Positions 1 to 11,780 of a DNA stretch of 64,000 nt are shown here, piece by piece. Made by a program: the position numbers and the translations under genes. How positions within the stretch are numbered: the first letter of the stretch is position 1; every line of letters begins with the position of its first letter. Under the pieces are notes generated by a model. That model was not told where the DNA came from, did not search any database, and saw only the letters and a list, made by a program, of their open reading frames with translations. The stretch comes from Atherix ibis (lineage: Eukaryota; Arthropoda; Insecta; Diptera; Athericidae), in contig OY282605.1 of NCBI GenBank assembly GCA_958298945.1, forward strand, positions 115,130,267 to 115,194,266. The letters run 5' to 3'.

Positions 1-257
1 GATTTAATTGAAACCATATATGATTCAGATTAATATCTTAAAATTCATGCTAAAAAATTCGGTTTTCATACCTTCAGACCAAAATGCATATGGGACACTT
101 ATTTTCTGCAGATACAAAGGCTCTCTATACTCTACCGTCAATAAGGAATTTAAAATGGCAAACCTTAACCTAAACAATTCCTACCTTATATGACAAATTT
201 GTTCAATAGTTGTCAACTGACGGGACTGTACTTTCTGAACCACGAAATTGATACCCC
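1..257 (-). mobile_element. DD41D mariner fragment, 5' end (reverse orientation)
   Basis: The stretch GAACCACGAAATTGATACCCC near 230-255 resembles the reversed end of the CAGGGTTATCTAT.GTGGTTC-type DD41D elements here. Subterminal TTGTCAACTGACGGGACTGTA follows the usual order. ACCATATATGATTCAGATT at 13-32 matches the region after the second catalytic block in other copies. The element runs off the left edge; the frame is broken. Confidence 0.6.
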
Positions 258-1474
258 ATTAGTTGCAAATGTTTTATTGCAAAAATCATTATTTTAATTA
301 GTAAATACATTTTTAGATTTAATCAATTATTCATTTAGAATAAATATAATTTAATTTTAATTATCTAATAACATCGTCTTTATTTTAATGACGTTGATTT
401 TATTATTAAAATAATTTAGATTATAATAAATTTTATGTGTAATTTAATTCCTGGATTATAAATTGTGAATATAATTACTCACTCACTCATTTTTGTATAA
501 TAATTCCCAAAAAAAATAAATAAATTGAAGGAATATAAATCAACAACCACTCAATAAATTGTATTTAAAAATTATATTTAGAATAAAATTGAATTCGTTT
601 TGTTTCAGTTTTTACCTGTTTTTTTATCAAATATAATTAATTTTAATTTGATCCTTGTTGTATTTCAACAAAATTCTTTTTAAAAAAAATGTATCTTGCC
701 TTTAGGAAATTATAAAGAAAATGTAACTTATCTTGTTGCTGTCAGAAAGGAAATAAGCTTAAAAGCAAATACGGATCGATATATAATACCATATTTATGA
801 ATGTACATGATTTGAAGATATTTATAATAATTTTTGAGAAAATTTGAAAGTATTTCTAAATGTCAAATTTTCACGTAAAGTATTTTCTTATATATTGATG
901 AAAATTTAATCAATTTTTTATCAGACTTATTTATAAATAAATATTTGAATCTCAAAATATATATAAATATTTGTAAGCTCTTCTATTGAAATGTCCTTAA
1001 AATTAAATCCCTGATAATATTAGAATATTTAGAATATAAATAAAACTCGAATATTTAATGTTAAAGTCAATCATTTTCGTATTATTTATGAAAGTATGTT
1101 TTCATAGGACATATTTGTTTTGTATTTTATCCATTTAAGTCAAATAATAAATTTAATAAAAATAATATTTATGCTACCTTTTTGTTTCAAAATTATTTTC
1201 CTTATTTTCAAATAGACAAAATGTTAGGAATTTGCAGAAAAATTCCAATACAATAACACTTTTTTTTAAAAAAAAAATTTAGTCATATTTTGACTTCAAT
1301 ATTTATAATTTAAAATATTTAAAATTTAAAAAAATTTAAAAGATATTAACGGAAAAATTTAAATTTAACTTTGGTATTGTGCGTATAGAATTTAAAATAA
1401 AATTGCAAACAATGATATTTACTCTATGGAAAAAATAATGAAAAATTTTAGTGAAAATATTTATCCATTTAGTT
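258..1474. other. AT-rich intronic or intergenic DNA
   Basis: Dominated by A/T runs and short ORFs without coding character. Nothing recognised. Confidence 0.6.
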
Positions 1475-2200
1475 GAAAAATAAAAGAGGCGACAACATTC
1501 TCCCATCTTTCGGATAATATTGAAAAGATACCGGAACTCCTTCCAAGTATTTCTGTACCGGTTTTGGAATGTGGAGCCTATGTCGTATAGCAGAATTAGC
1601 TTGTCATATCTGTCGTCCCAGTCTGGTCGTTTTTCTTTCAAAGCTCAATTCAATCTTTTGAGTTGCAATTGATACCGATCACCAGTTATGATTTCGGACG
1701 ATTTCAGGAGTTCATAATAAATAACATTCCTCTGATCCCCCACATGACTTTCGAATCGTGGGTATTGTGCTTTAATTATGATGGTTCTCCTGGCTTTGTC
1801 CATACTTTAGGTCGTTTAAATTTATCATAGTTAATCCATTTTTCATCCCTTGATAATCCAAAAAATGTCTTGGTTTTTGTAAAAACCCGTTTCTTTTCTG
1901 TCGTTCGAGTAGCATTACACACGTGACCAACCGTCTCCACATTTTTCTCCCCTTCAATGGGACCCAATTTCCTACTTTTTGGACAATACCCATTACATGC
2001 TAATGCTTACCGATAGTAGAGCTATCAATATTTAACGCTGTTGACAAATCCTCGAACGTCTGAGTTGGATTTGCTTCAAGTAATTCTAAAGCTTCGATTA
2101 CACCGTGCGTGAAATGCACGATTTTCTCTTGTAACTTGTTTGCTGTCAAATCGTATCAACGCTACGAGTAGCTCTACAGTATTTTAAACTGATCGTGCGA
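1475..2200 (-). mobile_element. Degraded mariner transposase (unassigned, cecropia/mellifera-like)
   Basis: Read on the minus strand it gives mariner landmarks in order. ANPTQTF is near 2070. IGIVQKVGNWVP, the inter-domain linker, is near 1990-1940. CVMLLERQKRNGFL is near 1915. A DEKWINYDKFKRPKVW block around 1840 keeps the first catalytic Asp. YYELLKSSEIITGDRYQ is near 1700, and ALKEKRPDWDDRYDKLILL near 1620 runs into a damaged second-Asp region (YDIGSTF for HDNAxSHT). The third-Asp region is lost or unreadable. Several frameshifts. No terminal repeats seen. Confidence 0.7.
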
Positions 2201-2819
2201 TTGAGCGATTTTTTTATCGTAGACGATCAATTTTAGCTCATCGCAAATTATGGAAACGTGGAAATTGTGCGAACCAATACATGATTTATTCGTGTGTTCT
2301 CTAAAAAATATATATGACAAATGACGTCGTTCATGTTGCCCGTTGCGAGCTCGTCATTTGCGCGTCGTTTATTTTGACTTTTGGAAGTAATTCATTCATG
2401 TGTATTTATTTTATATGTGGTAAATTTTATTTAATTTATAACTTTAATATTTATTATTTATAATTTTATCAAAGCGACCACTTTCGTGATATAATATTTA
2501 AGAAGTAATCATAACAAATCCCCTGGAATCAAATTGTATAATTTTTTACTTGAACAACAAAAAATGCGTTTTTATGATTTTTGTTAGAAACAAATTAGTT
2601 GATCTAATTTTGACTTATGCAGAGTAAAGGTTACCTGATGAAAAATAAAAAAAAAGTGGTGCAGTATATAGCAAAAAATCGTTCGCGTATAAATTTAATA
2701 ATTAAAAAAACTGACAGTTCCACCGGAACATGAAATACTATTGTTGAAATTAATATTGAATTAATTGTTAAAATAAAATATAAAATGTTTACTAAAATAA
2801 ATAACCGAATTGAAATTAT

Positions 2820-2958
2820 CCAAATAAGTAAATGAATGTAACATCATTAGGAACAACATCAACAATAAAAAATGCACAAACCATTTGCACAATCACAAAT
2901 ATATTTGAACTTGTTGAAATTACTTTTTGCTCGCGTATTTTAGCACGTGAATCGCCAT
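2820..2958. other. Sequence leading into the 430-base tandem repeat
   Basis: Part of the same AT-rich block. It contains LVEITFCSRILAR-like open frame, but the frame is not conserved in the second repeat copy, so it is not treated as a gene. Confidence 0.4.
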
Positions 2959-3826
2959 TCATTATTATTTATAATGTTCATTCAAGCGATTACACTATGA
3001 TTAGTCAGAATTATCGTGCAATGCACAAACTTTGTTTGCAACAAACCTGCACAATAATGATATACACGAGCAAAAATCGCTTACAAGTTTGGACGATTTT
3101 TGCTCATGCATATTATCTGTCAGACGAGTAAATAGATGTAATTTCACCTTTAAATCATGCATTTCACATACGTTATAATCTAAACTTAACAGTTCTCCAA
3201 TTTTTGCATCGTTTTTTAATCGCCGGAATCAGTTTTTACATGTTCTATTCGATGCAGCATGATCATTGTTACTGAAATTTTCTGATTTTTTTATTATTCA
3301 AATTAAACATTTTGTCTCTCCCAATTTTTATACCTTCCCTCATCTCCTGTTTCTTTTTCTCCCGGCTTCAGATTTAATTAATCGAAATTAATTATTATTT
3401 CTAATGTTCATTCAAGCGATTACACTACGATTAGTCAGAATTCTCGTGCAATGCACAAACTTTGTTTGCAATAAACCTGCACAATAAAAATATGCACGAG
3501 CAAAAATCGTGCATACCTGCGCTTACGAGTTTGGACGATATTTGCTCGTGCATATTATCTGTCAGACCAGTAGATAGACGTAATTTCACCTTTAAATCAT
3601 GCATTTCACATATGGTGTAATCTAAACTTAACAGTTCTGCATTTTCGACTTTTTGCACCGTCTTTTAATCGACGGAATCAGTTATGTTCTATTCGATGCA
3701 GTACCACATGATTATTGTTGCTGAAATTTTCTGATTTTTTTATTATTCTAATTAAACATTTTGCCTCTCCCAATTTTTATACTTTCCCTCGTCTCCTGTT
3801 CCTTTTTCTCCCGGCTTCAGATTTTT
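2959..3826. repeat. Two tandem copies of a ~430-base repeat
   Basis: Copy 1 runs from about 2959 to 3388 and copy 2 from about 3389 to 3826. TTCAAGCGATTACACTA begins the comparison at 2981 and 3411, giving a period of 430. Both copies share CGTGCAATGCACAAACTTTG, the GAGCAAAAATCG / CGATTTTTGCTC inverted pair, AAATCATGCATTTCACATA, ATTCGATGCAG and CCCGGCTTCAGATTT. They differ by many substitutions and small indels, so the duplication is not recent. It may be a MITE dimer; no clear ends were found. Confidence 0.8.
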
Positions 3827-6041
3827 TAAATTATAGTTTTGTTTTCTTAAAATATTAAAGAATTATATTTTCTTTTATTGCCATTTCTTTTGTTCTTTTT
3901 TTCTTTCCACTTTGCTTCCAGTTGAAAAATTAGCACCTTTAGGTGTCTCCATTATCTCTTATGTGTTTGGATTATTTAGGTGGTCTCTGAGAACGCTCAT
4001 AATAAGCCAATTTAACGGTCATTTAAACATTTTAAATTTTATTAAATAGTTTCGCATATTCCCAACCATTATACCATAATAACTGTAAAAAATAATACTG
4101 ATTCTATAATATCAAAAATATTAAATTTCATTAGGTGGCGAAATATTTATAACAGGTAATGTGTGCACTTCTAATACTTTTAATTATTGAACAAAACTTT
4201 TTATTTTCATTTTGAAAGCTAATAAAAATGATTAGTTACCAAAACACTTAACTTCAATATTTAAATTATACAAAAAAAAAAATACTTCCAGTCGCTTCAA
4301 TTTTCGTAAATTTTTTCAACCAATCAAAAGAAGACACTCTCTTTTAAATATCGTTACAAGTAATTAAGAAAAAAATTAATTTACGAAAACGCTGTTATTT
4401 TTTTTTAATGTTTATGTGACAGAAAATCACATTTTATACAACAATTTTCATTAAAATAACGAAGACACTCTACTGCAGGATATCTACATAAGACTGACAA
4501 CTGAAAGCAGCCCTAAAGCAATAAGAAAACATTTTAAACTAAACCTATAAATATGTCATGGGCGTATCATGGAAGGTCTTATGGTAAAGATAGTAGATAC
4601 TTTTAGTGTCGTAATATTTTAAGCTGATTAGCCATAAGAGAACATGTGCGTATATTTTTCTAGTAAATGAAATTTTCTTCTACCTTTTGAAAAATGTCAC
4701 CTTTACAATAAATTTTAAGTGAAAAAAAATTATTAATTTTTTATTTATTTATTTATTTTATTTTTTGCTAAGTTTTTTTTCTATATTTTCAGCATAATTT
4801 GCATTAATGTGTACGATAAAACTTAATCAGAGTAAGACTTGCGCGAACAATTTTCTCTGACACAGTTTGCCTCATTTATACGTTAGAAATGGAATCGAAA
4901 GCTTTGTAATTTTATTAAAGAGTAATTTTTTTCAAACAATTTTTAAAAGAATACGTTTTAACTATTGATTAAGGTAAATTGTGTTGTGGTTTTTTTTAAC
5001 AAAATTCATTACAAGAAAAAAACAAAAACGAGAGTGCTTATATTTTTGTGAATAATTTTTTTTTCTTAATGCAAACTGTTCTGTTACTTTTTATTCTACA
5101 ATAAAAAAGGTGTTATTTATATAATTTTTTTAACTAAGATTTTAAAAATATAAATTTTAATGAAGTCTTATTATCAAAAAAATATGAAAATTAAAAGTTT
5201 CTCATCTTAAATTTATTTTAAATCAAATTTCAATATATTCTCAAAATGTGGAACGAACTTTTTATAATATCCTAAAATATATAATATCAATAAATTTACA
5301 AATAGTATTTTTTTTTTTTCGTATTTAGAAATCATTAAATTTATATTGTATATTGTAGTAAAAGGTGAAATAATATTTTTTGAATGACTTTGAAATATGT
5401 TCCAAGTTTAGCAAATGAGAATCATCATGACTTGTTAATACTTCGGTCAATAATTACTTACATATGTGAATATGTTTCAGATTTGATCGAATATTTGTAA
5501 TAATATATAATCAATATTGCCGATATTTTATAGAAAAATTATAGTAAAAGATGAATTTTTTCAACAACAAAAAAAATCTTTCCAATTGTGAAGTTTAGAT
5601 ATTATCACGTTCAATGGAGTTTTTTGTAGTTTGTACACGATAAGCACTTTTGGTGAATATAAAATTTCGTTCACTTTCGACCATTTCAATTTTTCAAAAT
5701 TTTCTAAACTTTTACTTTATAGTTTTGCATAAATACTACAAATAAACTTACTAAAGATTCTTTAATTATTGTGAAAATGCAGTTTTGTAGCCATTAAAGT
5801 CTTAATTTTTTGAAAACGTAAAGGTTTGTCCAATTTGTGTTTTTAAAAGTAAAATATATTTTAAATACAGATTTTGATAAAATATTTATTTAATTGTATC
5901 TATTAAATTTTGCCATTATAAAAAAAAAAATATTATTCGAATGGCTAACAAGAGGCCTCTTGTAGGACACGTTCTTTTCCGGTATTTTTGGATGAATTTT
6001 TGTAGATTTCGGCTTATAAGTCAGCCATTACTTGATATGTA
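3827..6041. other. AT-rich DNA, nothing recognised
   Basis: Long A and T runs. No ORF with coding character, no transposase motif on either strand. Confidence 0.6.
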
Positions 6042-6879
6042 CAGGGTCTTTTCAAAAAGTATCGCATATATTCGATTTTCGATACTCGATTATCGATTTT
6101 TTTGTGGCGTTATGTTAGTACTCATGTATCTCATGTTGGTACTTATGTCTCTCAGTTAAGTTGGTTCTCATGTTTAGTTAGTTTTTGACAGCTGCTTTGC
6201 TTGCACGTGTTTTGGCTCGTCTTCGATTTTTGCCCATTCCAAAAAAATGGATCAAAGAATCTGTACCAAATTTTGCGTGAAAAAACAAAAATTAATTGCG
6301 CGGACGCATTCCGAATGTTGACTGTGGCATATTGTGAAGCTACCTTGGACCGAAGCAACGTTTATCGGTGGTACAAAATGTTCTCAGAGGGCCGAGAAGA
6401 TGTGAACGACGAAGAGCACCAAGTTCGGTGGAATGGAAGGTTTTGCTTACAGTTTTCTTCGATTGCAGGGGCGTGGTGCATCATGAGTTTTTGCCATTGG
6501 GTAGAACAATCAATAAGGAATATTACCTGCAAGTTCTGCGCAAGTTGCGCGAAGTAATCCGCCAGACACGCCCGGATTTGTGTAAGAATAAAAATTGGCT
6601 TTTCCACCATGATAACGCCCCTGCTCACGCATCGTTGCTTGTGCGCGAATTTTTGGCCAAAAACAATACACTAATAATGCCGCAGCCATCGTATTCCTCA
6701 GATCTGGCACCCTGTGACTTTTTATTGTTCCCGAAACAGATTCTTTGATCCATTTTTTGGAATAGGCAAAAATCGAAGACGAGCCAAAACACGTGCAACA
6801 TAACACCACAAAAAATCGAAAACCGAATATACATAACCCGCGGAAATTCAAAATTCGCGATACTTTTGAACAGATCTCG
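6042..6879 (+). mobile_element. Family-2 DD34D mariner, rearranged (6-kb copy)
   Basis: Flanked by TA at 6040-6041 and 6880-6881. The 5' end (CAGGGTCTTTTCAAAAAGT) is a decayed form of the family end CGAGGTCTGTTCAAAAAG. The transposase has KINCADAFRMLTVAY, YRWYKMFSEGREDVNDEE, then jumps straight to the VFFDCRGVVHHEFLPLGRTI region, so about 385 bases carrying the first catalytic Asp are missing. The second Asp is kept (FHHDNAPAHASLLVREFLA, ORF 6368-6748), followed by SSDLAPCDFLLFPK with the third. From about 6736 the sequence is not the normal 3' end but an inverted copy of the 5' end (GATCCATTTTTTGGAATAGG to the AGATCTCG terminus). Confidence 0.85.
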
Positions 6880-6889
6880 TATATTCGTT

Positions 6890-7495
6890 CTTAGATTACT
6901 TCCGTAAATACGATCTTTTATATAGCCTAGTCCCAAAGAAAATGTCAAACAGCATGATATCGTATGAACATAGAGGCCAAATGACATCACTAACTCTCGT
7001 CCTGCGAAGTTTTCGCACAATAAAAACAAAATTTGTTGTATTTTAAGGCTCGTAAAAACATCATATCGTCAAGATTCAATTCTTTCAGGTTGAGGTCAAA
7101 AATACTCTTTAGAGTTGAGGGTATCTCCTTATACATTTTTAAAGAATCGCGGTCCAATAACACCATTAGACCAAAATACACGTCAGCCAGTCAGTTTTTG
7201 AAAATAAAATGGCGTCTCCAAAGTCACGGTAATTTTGCTTATTGACATATCCACCGAGCTGAAAATGAGCCTCACCGTTGAATAAAATACTCCTCTTAAA
7301 CATGGCTACGGTAGAATGACAAATTGTTTGCAGTTTTAGCACATTTTTTGGTTAGTAAAAAAAATCAGTAATGTAAAATGGCAGACTTAAAACTAAATAA
7401 AAGCCATTTTGAGTAGCATATACGAGTATTTTTGACAGCTGTCAAATGACAGGACTGTTCTCTCCGGACTACGGAATGTATAACTCTGCTGATTA
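6890..7495 (-). mobile_element. DD41D mariner fragment
   Basis: Minus-strand DD41D remnant. It shows GAAGTTTTCGCACAATAAA near 7003 (fragment just after the second Asp block), the GAGCCTCACCGTTGAATAAAAT region (reverse of the FSDEAHF block) near 7270, CATGGCTACGGTAGAATGAC near 7300, and the terminal GACAGCTGTCAAATGACAGG then CTCCGGACTACGGAATGTATAAC at 7434-7485. The reading frame is destroyed. Confidence 0.7.
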
Positions 7496-8982
7496 TATAA
7501 TTTTAAGAACTGAATACAAATTTTATTTTTAACAACTATTAAATAGAATGCAGTAGATATTGTTGCTATTTTCGAAAGGGGTTTTTGAACAACATTTGGA
7601 GAAATCGTCTTAAGAGATTTCCTAAACGACGTGACAAACAAAAGTCTCAAGAAATTTATTTTTTTCCTTCTTTTTATGAATTTATTTTTCATTTCATAAA
7701 ATATTGTATATAATTAAATAAAAATTATGGAAAATTATATAGAAGAAGTACGCAGCGGTCTTGATGTGGAATCTGATTAGTGACATAACCGAAAATACCC
7801 TTCCGATTTCAGTAAAAGGCCTGAGTTTTTTAAATTTTAGCACAAATGTTACTAAAAATGACTTTAAAAAAATAAACAAAATAAAAACTAAGATACTGTT
7901 TATTCTACTAAAAGTGAATATACAAATGATTCTAAAATTGTTATGCACTTAATTCAAGTAAGTTGATATCTTTTTAAAGTTATACGACATTTAGATTGAC
8001 ATTACCATATCTAGAACGAAGTGCATATTCTCACATAACGTTGTCAAAATATTCATATTAGCAAATATACTAATTTGTTTATAGTACAGTGCAGTACAAT
8101 CTCTGTCATAACAGAAATAATTCAACAATATGCATACGAATTTACTAAGTTTTATAGAAATTATGTGCACATAAATAATTAGCATTTGTACAATTGTATT
8201 CGCTTTTATAAATTTTCGATTCTCTCTGGAATTAAAAGAAAAACTCTCAAGAGGAATGAATATTTTAGTTGGAAATTCACAATATCTTATATAATATTAA
8301 ATGAAAACTTTTATTGAATATATATACCTGCATTATTCTTGCATTATAGAAATTTATATCTATTAGTCTCCTTCATGAGGGGGCCATTACTTCATGAAAA
8401 TCATCATTTTCCACATAGAATATAGAAATATGCACATTTGGCATAAAATTTACTGTTAAAGAGAGAACATTTTTCATATTCAAGTTTGTACAATTTAAAA
8501 ATACTATAAAGTTAACGGTCTAAAAAGGAGTAGTTATTAGTAGAAAGTTACATTCGTTGGCAATTGCATTTTTTCTTCTTCATCCCTTTCATCCCTTATA
8601 CTATGGGGAATATGAATACATTTATTTTACACAACGAGTACGTTAAAAATGCAAACTAATTTTTCAACGTATTTTATTATACGTTTTACTAGCTAATCAA
8701 TCATATTCGTGAGTGAAACTTTACATGCAAGAATATATTTAACCATTGAGCCAGTCATAATAAATTTAGTATAACAAAATCGATCATTTTTAAATAATGC
8801 AATAAAAATAGTTTTTTACCATTATTATTATATTTTTTCAAACATTAAATTCGTATGTGCATGCATTTTTTTTTATTTGATTGTTATTAATGATTTTTTA
8901 TAAAAAATAATATTTCGATTTATTTTAGAGCAGTTAATTTTTCTATGAAAGTCTTATAACAAATTTACTGAGTTATTAATTT
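7496..8982. other. AT-rich DNA, nothing recognised
   Basis: No transposase or host exon motif. Short ORFs at 7694-7948 and 7761-7952 overlap on opposite strands and have A/T-driven composition only. Confidence 0.55.
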
Positions 8983-10190
8983 TGTGGTTCGGCAATTACA
9001 ATGCTGTCATTTGACAGGTTCTAAAAATATAAGTTCTCCAAGGATAAGTCGGACAGTACAGAAGTGTTGATTCTGTCGTAGTCACTTTAAGAAGAAAATT
9101 TTCTTTAGTGATGGGGCTATTGTCTCGCTCTGCAAATAATTCGATAATAGAATTGCCGAATATGGGGCTTTGGAAATCCGTACGTGACTTTGGAAAATTT
9201 TTTGTATCCGCGGAAAGTGATTATTTGGTGTGCATTATGGTCTAAAAATATTGTTTAACTTCTGAATAATGGGGTCTAAGAAGAAAATTTTCTTCAGCGT
9301 TGGAGCTCATTTTCGCTCTGTGGATGATTCAATAATAAAATTGCCGTGTATGGGGCTCTAAAAACCCATAAGTGACTTTGGAAAAGCTTTTGTATTGGCA
9401 GAAAGTGACTATATGGTGTGTATTATCGTCTAAAGGTATTGTTTAACTTCGGCATAACGCGATTAAATTTTAAAAACTTTCTACAAATGTGGTGATTTTG
9501 TCGTAGCCACGCTTCATACTTTAAGAAGAAAATTTTCTTTACCAATGGTGCTGATTTCTTGCCCTGCGGATAATTCGATAAAAGAATTGCCGTATATGGG
9601 GCTCTAAAAATCCACAAGCGACTTTGGAGAAGCTTTTGTACCCGGGGAAAGTGACTATCTGATGTGCATGATGGTATGAAGGATTCATTGCTGAGCAATA
9701 TGACCGTATGATAGCCGACTTTTTTAGTCTGAAGTTTAAGATTTTTATCTGAACCATATATTGTGTCAAACAAAGTAATTACAAGCCACAAAACACGACA
9801 CAAATTGGCTTTATTGCTCGCAAAATTCTTATGACACATAATTTCGAGGTTTGGTGATGGTAATTGGGCTCCAAGATCGTGCGATTTGACGCGGTTGACC
9901 CTTTGTCTTATAAGGCTACGCGAAAGATCGAGTATATGAAGTCAATCTCCAAACATAAGAACATTTGAAAAAATCAAAATCCATCAAATAATGACCATAT
10001 TACAGTCCAAAATGTTGGAAAAAGTCATCAAAAATTATCTCAAAAGATTCTATTCTTCTAAAAAGTCTTATGGCGGCCATTTGAATTATGTTATATTTCA
10101 TGCATAATGGTAAAGTTGAAATCTAAATTTTAAATGGATTTTATTTAACTTTATTTACTGATGCACAAATTGGATAGCTCTTTATAAGAT
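8983..10190 (+). mobile_element. DD41D mariner with a triplicated first-Asp region
   Basis: Starts with GTGGTTCGG and a subterminal TGTCATTTGACAGG. It ends after the usual GGCGGCCATTTGAATTATGTTATATTTCATGCATAATGG block (10072-10110, the normal C-terminus of this family) and a tail shared with 45105-45180. CAAGATCGTGCGATTTGACGC near 9872 encodes the SCDLT third-Asp region. The first catalytic region occurs three times (see repeat entry). Frameshifts and stops make it inactive. Confidence 0.75.
9058..9700 (+). repeat. Three direct repeats of the DD41D first-Asp block
   Basis: Each unit carries AAGAAGAAAATTTTCTT (9089, 9278, 9523), then ATTCGATAA-like and TTGCCG.ATGGGGCTCT segments, then GTGACTTTGGAAAA and AAAGTGA.TAT.TGGTGTG. 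Units 1 and 2 share the tail ATTGTTTAACTTC; units 1 and 3 share the head TTCTGTCGTAG / TTTTGTCGTAG. The residue at the catalytic Asp position reads D in unit 1 (FFSDG), V in unit 2 (FFSVGAH) and N in unit 3 (FFTNGAD). Confidence 0.8.
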
Positions 10191-10540
10191 ATAATAAATC
10201 AATAAATCTTAAAAAATTATAACATAATAAACCCAAATCCAAATCGTCCAGAACTGATTTACCAAGTAAATAATAATATTGAATGAACGCAAATGTGTCC
10301 ACATAACGTTTACTCGCCGCCTTGAACCATGTCTTTTCATATTTCTTAATATATCTTAAAATATTTAGCACTGAACTTAGGCAAACATTTGATATGTATT
10401 CTGCATATAAGATTAAACTAAATAGACGATGTCGCTAACAACTTTGTCTTCTAGACAACCGTTCTAAAGTTACTATAAACAGAAACCAATTAGTCCAAGC
10501 AATTTTGTTTTAAATAAACCTTTAATCAAAATCTAAATTT
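10191..10540. other. AT-rich spacer
   Basis: Nothing recognised. The minus-strand ORF 10141-10371 overlaps the DD41D tail and has no known motif. Confidence 0.5.
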
Positions 10541-10600
10541 TAAGTGAGACTGCTGCAAAAAAGTTGAGTTTAGTCAACTTTTTTGCAGCAGTGTCACTTA
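10541..10600. repeat. 60-base hairpin (27-base arms, one mismatch)
   Basis: Left arm 10541-10567 (TAAGTGAGACTGCTGCAAAA...), loop GTTTAG, right arm 10574-10600. The arms pair with a single G/C mismatch, and the inner 18 bases are perfect. It sits 6 bases before the Mos1-like terminal repeat at 10607. Confidence 0.9.
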
Positions 10601-10606
10601 ATCTTG

Positions 10607-11780
10607 CCAGGTGTATAAGCTTATATCCGCTGTTTTTTAGTCAAAAAAAACATGTTTTTTTTAATAGAAAGCAAAAACATATTTATTCAACGTACTTGCC
10701 CTCGATAGCTACACATTTATCCCATCTCTCGGGCTATTTGTGGATACCACGCCAAAAAAATTCTTTCTCTTTCGAAGCAAACCCCTCATCAAGCCATTTT
10801 CGGACGTCTTCGTAAGAATCGAAGTGCTGCTCAGCGAGCGCGTGGTCCATCGACGAAAACAATTAGTATTCGGAAGGCGCCAGGTCTGGTGAATAAGCGG
10901 GGTGGGGTAGCACCTCCCAGTTGAGTGTCTCCAAGTAGTTTCAGACCATTTTTGACGTGTGCGATGGTGCGTCGTCATGGAGGAAAATCAGCTTGTCATG
11001 TTTTTGTAGATAATTCGTCCTTTTTTCACGCACGGTGCAATTTGATCAGTTGTTGGTGGTAGCGGTGGGCATTGACAGTTTCACCAGGTTTCAACATCTC
11101 ATAGTCAACGATACCCTGCTGATCCCACCAAACGCACAGCATCGTCTTCTATCCGAAGCGATTTGGTTTTGGGGAAGATGTTGATGGTTGGCCGGGATCA
11201 ACCCACGATTTCTTGCGTTTAGGATTCTCCAAATATATCCACTTTTCATCGCCTGTCACAATCTGATGTAGGAACGACTTTTTTTTTTGTCTGGCGAGCA
11301 AGATTTCGCAAGATTTCAATTCATGCGGCACCCATTTTCCGAACTTTTCAATTTTCCCCATGACACGCAGACGCATGGAAATGGCTGGTTGAGTAACACC
11401 CAATTGCTCCGCGAGCATTTTTGCGATTGGGTATCTTCTTCGTCCAAAAGAGCCTGGAATTGAGGGTCCTAAACCTTCCTAGGCCGATTTTCACGCTTCT
11501 TGTCCCACAAGTCAAAATTGCCGTCTTTGAACCAACGAAAACAATCTCGGCACGTTGTTTCCGATAAAGCACTGTTACCATAGGATGCAGAAAAGTAGAG
11601 CTTCCAGCATATGCTCTTTTTCTGGCACAAAACTAGACATGATAACCAAAGGAAAAATGTATGCTGTTGTACAAAATTGCTAACAATGTGCACTGATTAA
11701 TGTTGACAGATGTCAAACTCATAAGAAAAAGTATGGCGTGCCCATGGTAGCTTAATACGCTCACTCACGTCATCTATGAG
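10607..11780 (-). mobile_element. Mos1-like mariner, 10.6-kb copy
   Basis: Left end CCAGGTGTATAAGCTTA at 10607. The right end is lost: homology to the other copies stops after TCACGTCATCTATGA near 11780. The transposase on the minus strand is broken into several frames. It keeps MLAEQLGVTQPAISMRLR, GKIEKFGKWVPHELK, VTGDEKWIYLENPKRKKSW (first Asp, near 11255) and FLHDDAPSHT (second Asp, near 10970). At the third-Asp position the codon is GAA (SPDLAPSEY), an Asp-to-Glu change, followed at once by a stop. Two short segments are deleted relative to the 57-kb copy. Confidence 0.88.

Noticed and set aside
2832..3131. 99-codon ORF in the first tandem repeat unit
   Set aside because: Not preserved in the second unit, so not under protein-level constraint.
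6152..7029. Several overlapping minus-strand ORFs
   Set aside because: They run against the family-2 transposase or across its inverted end; no domain.
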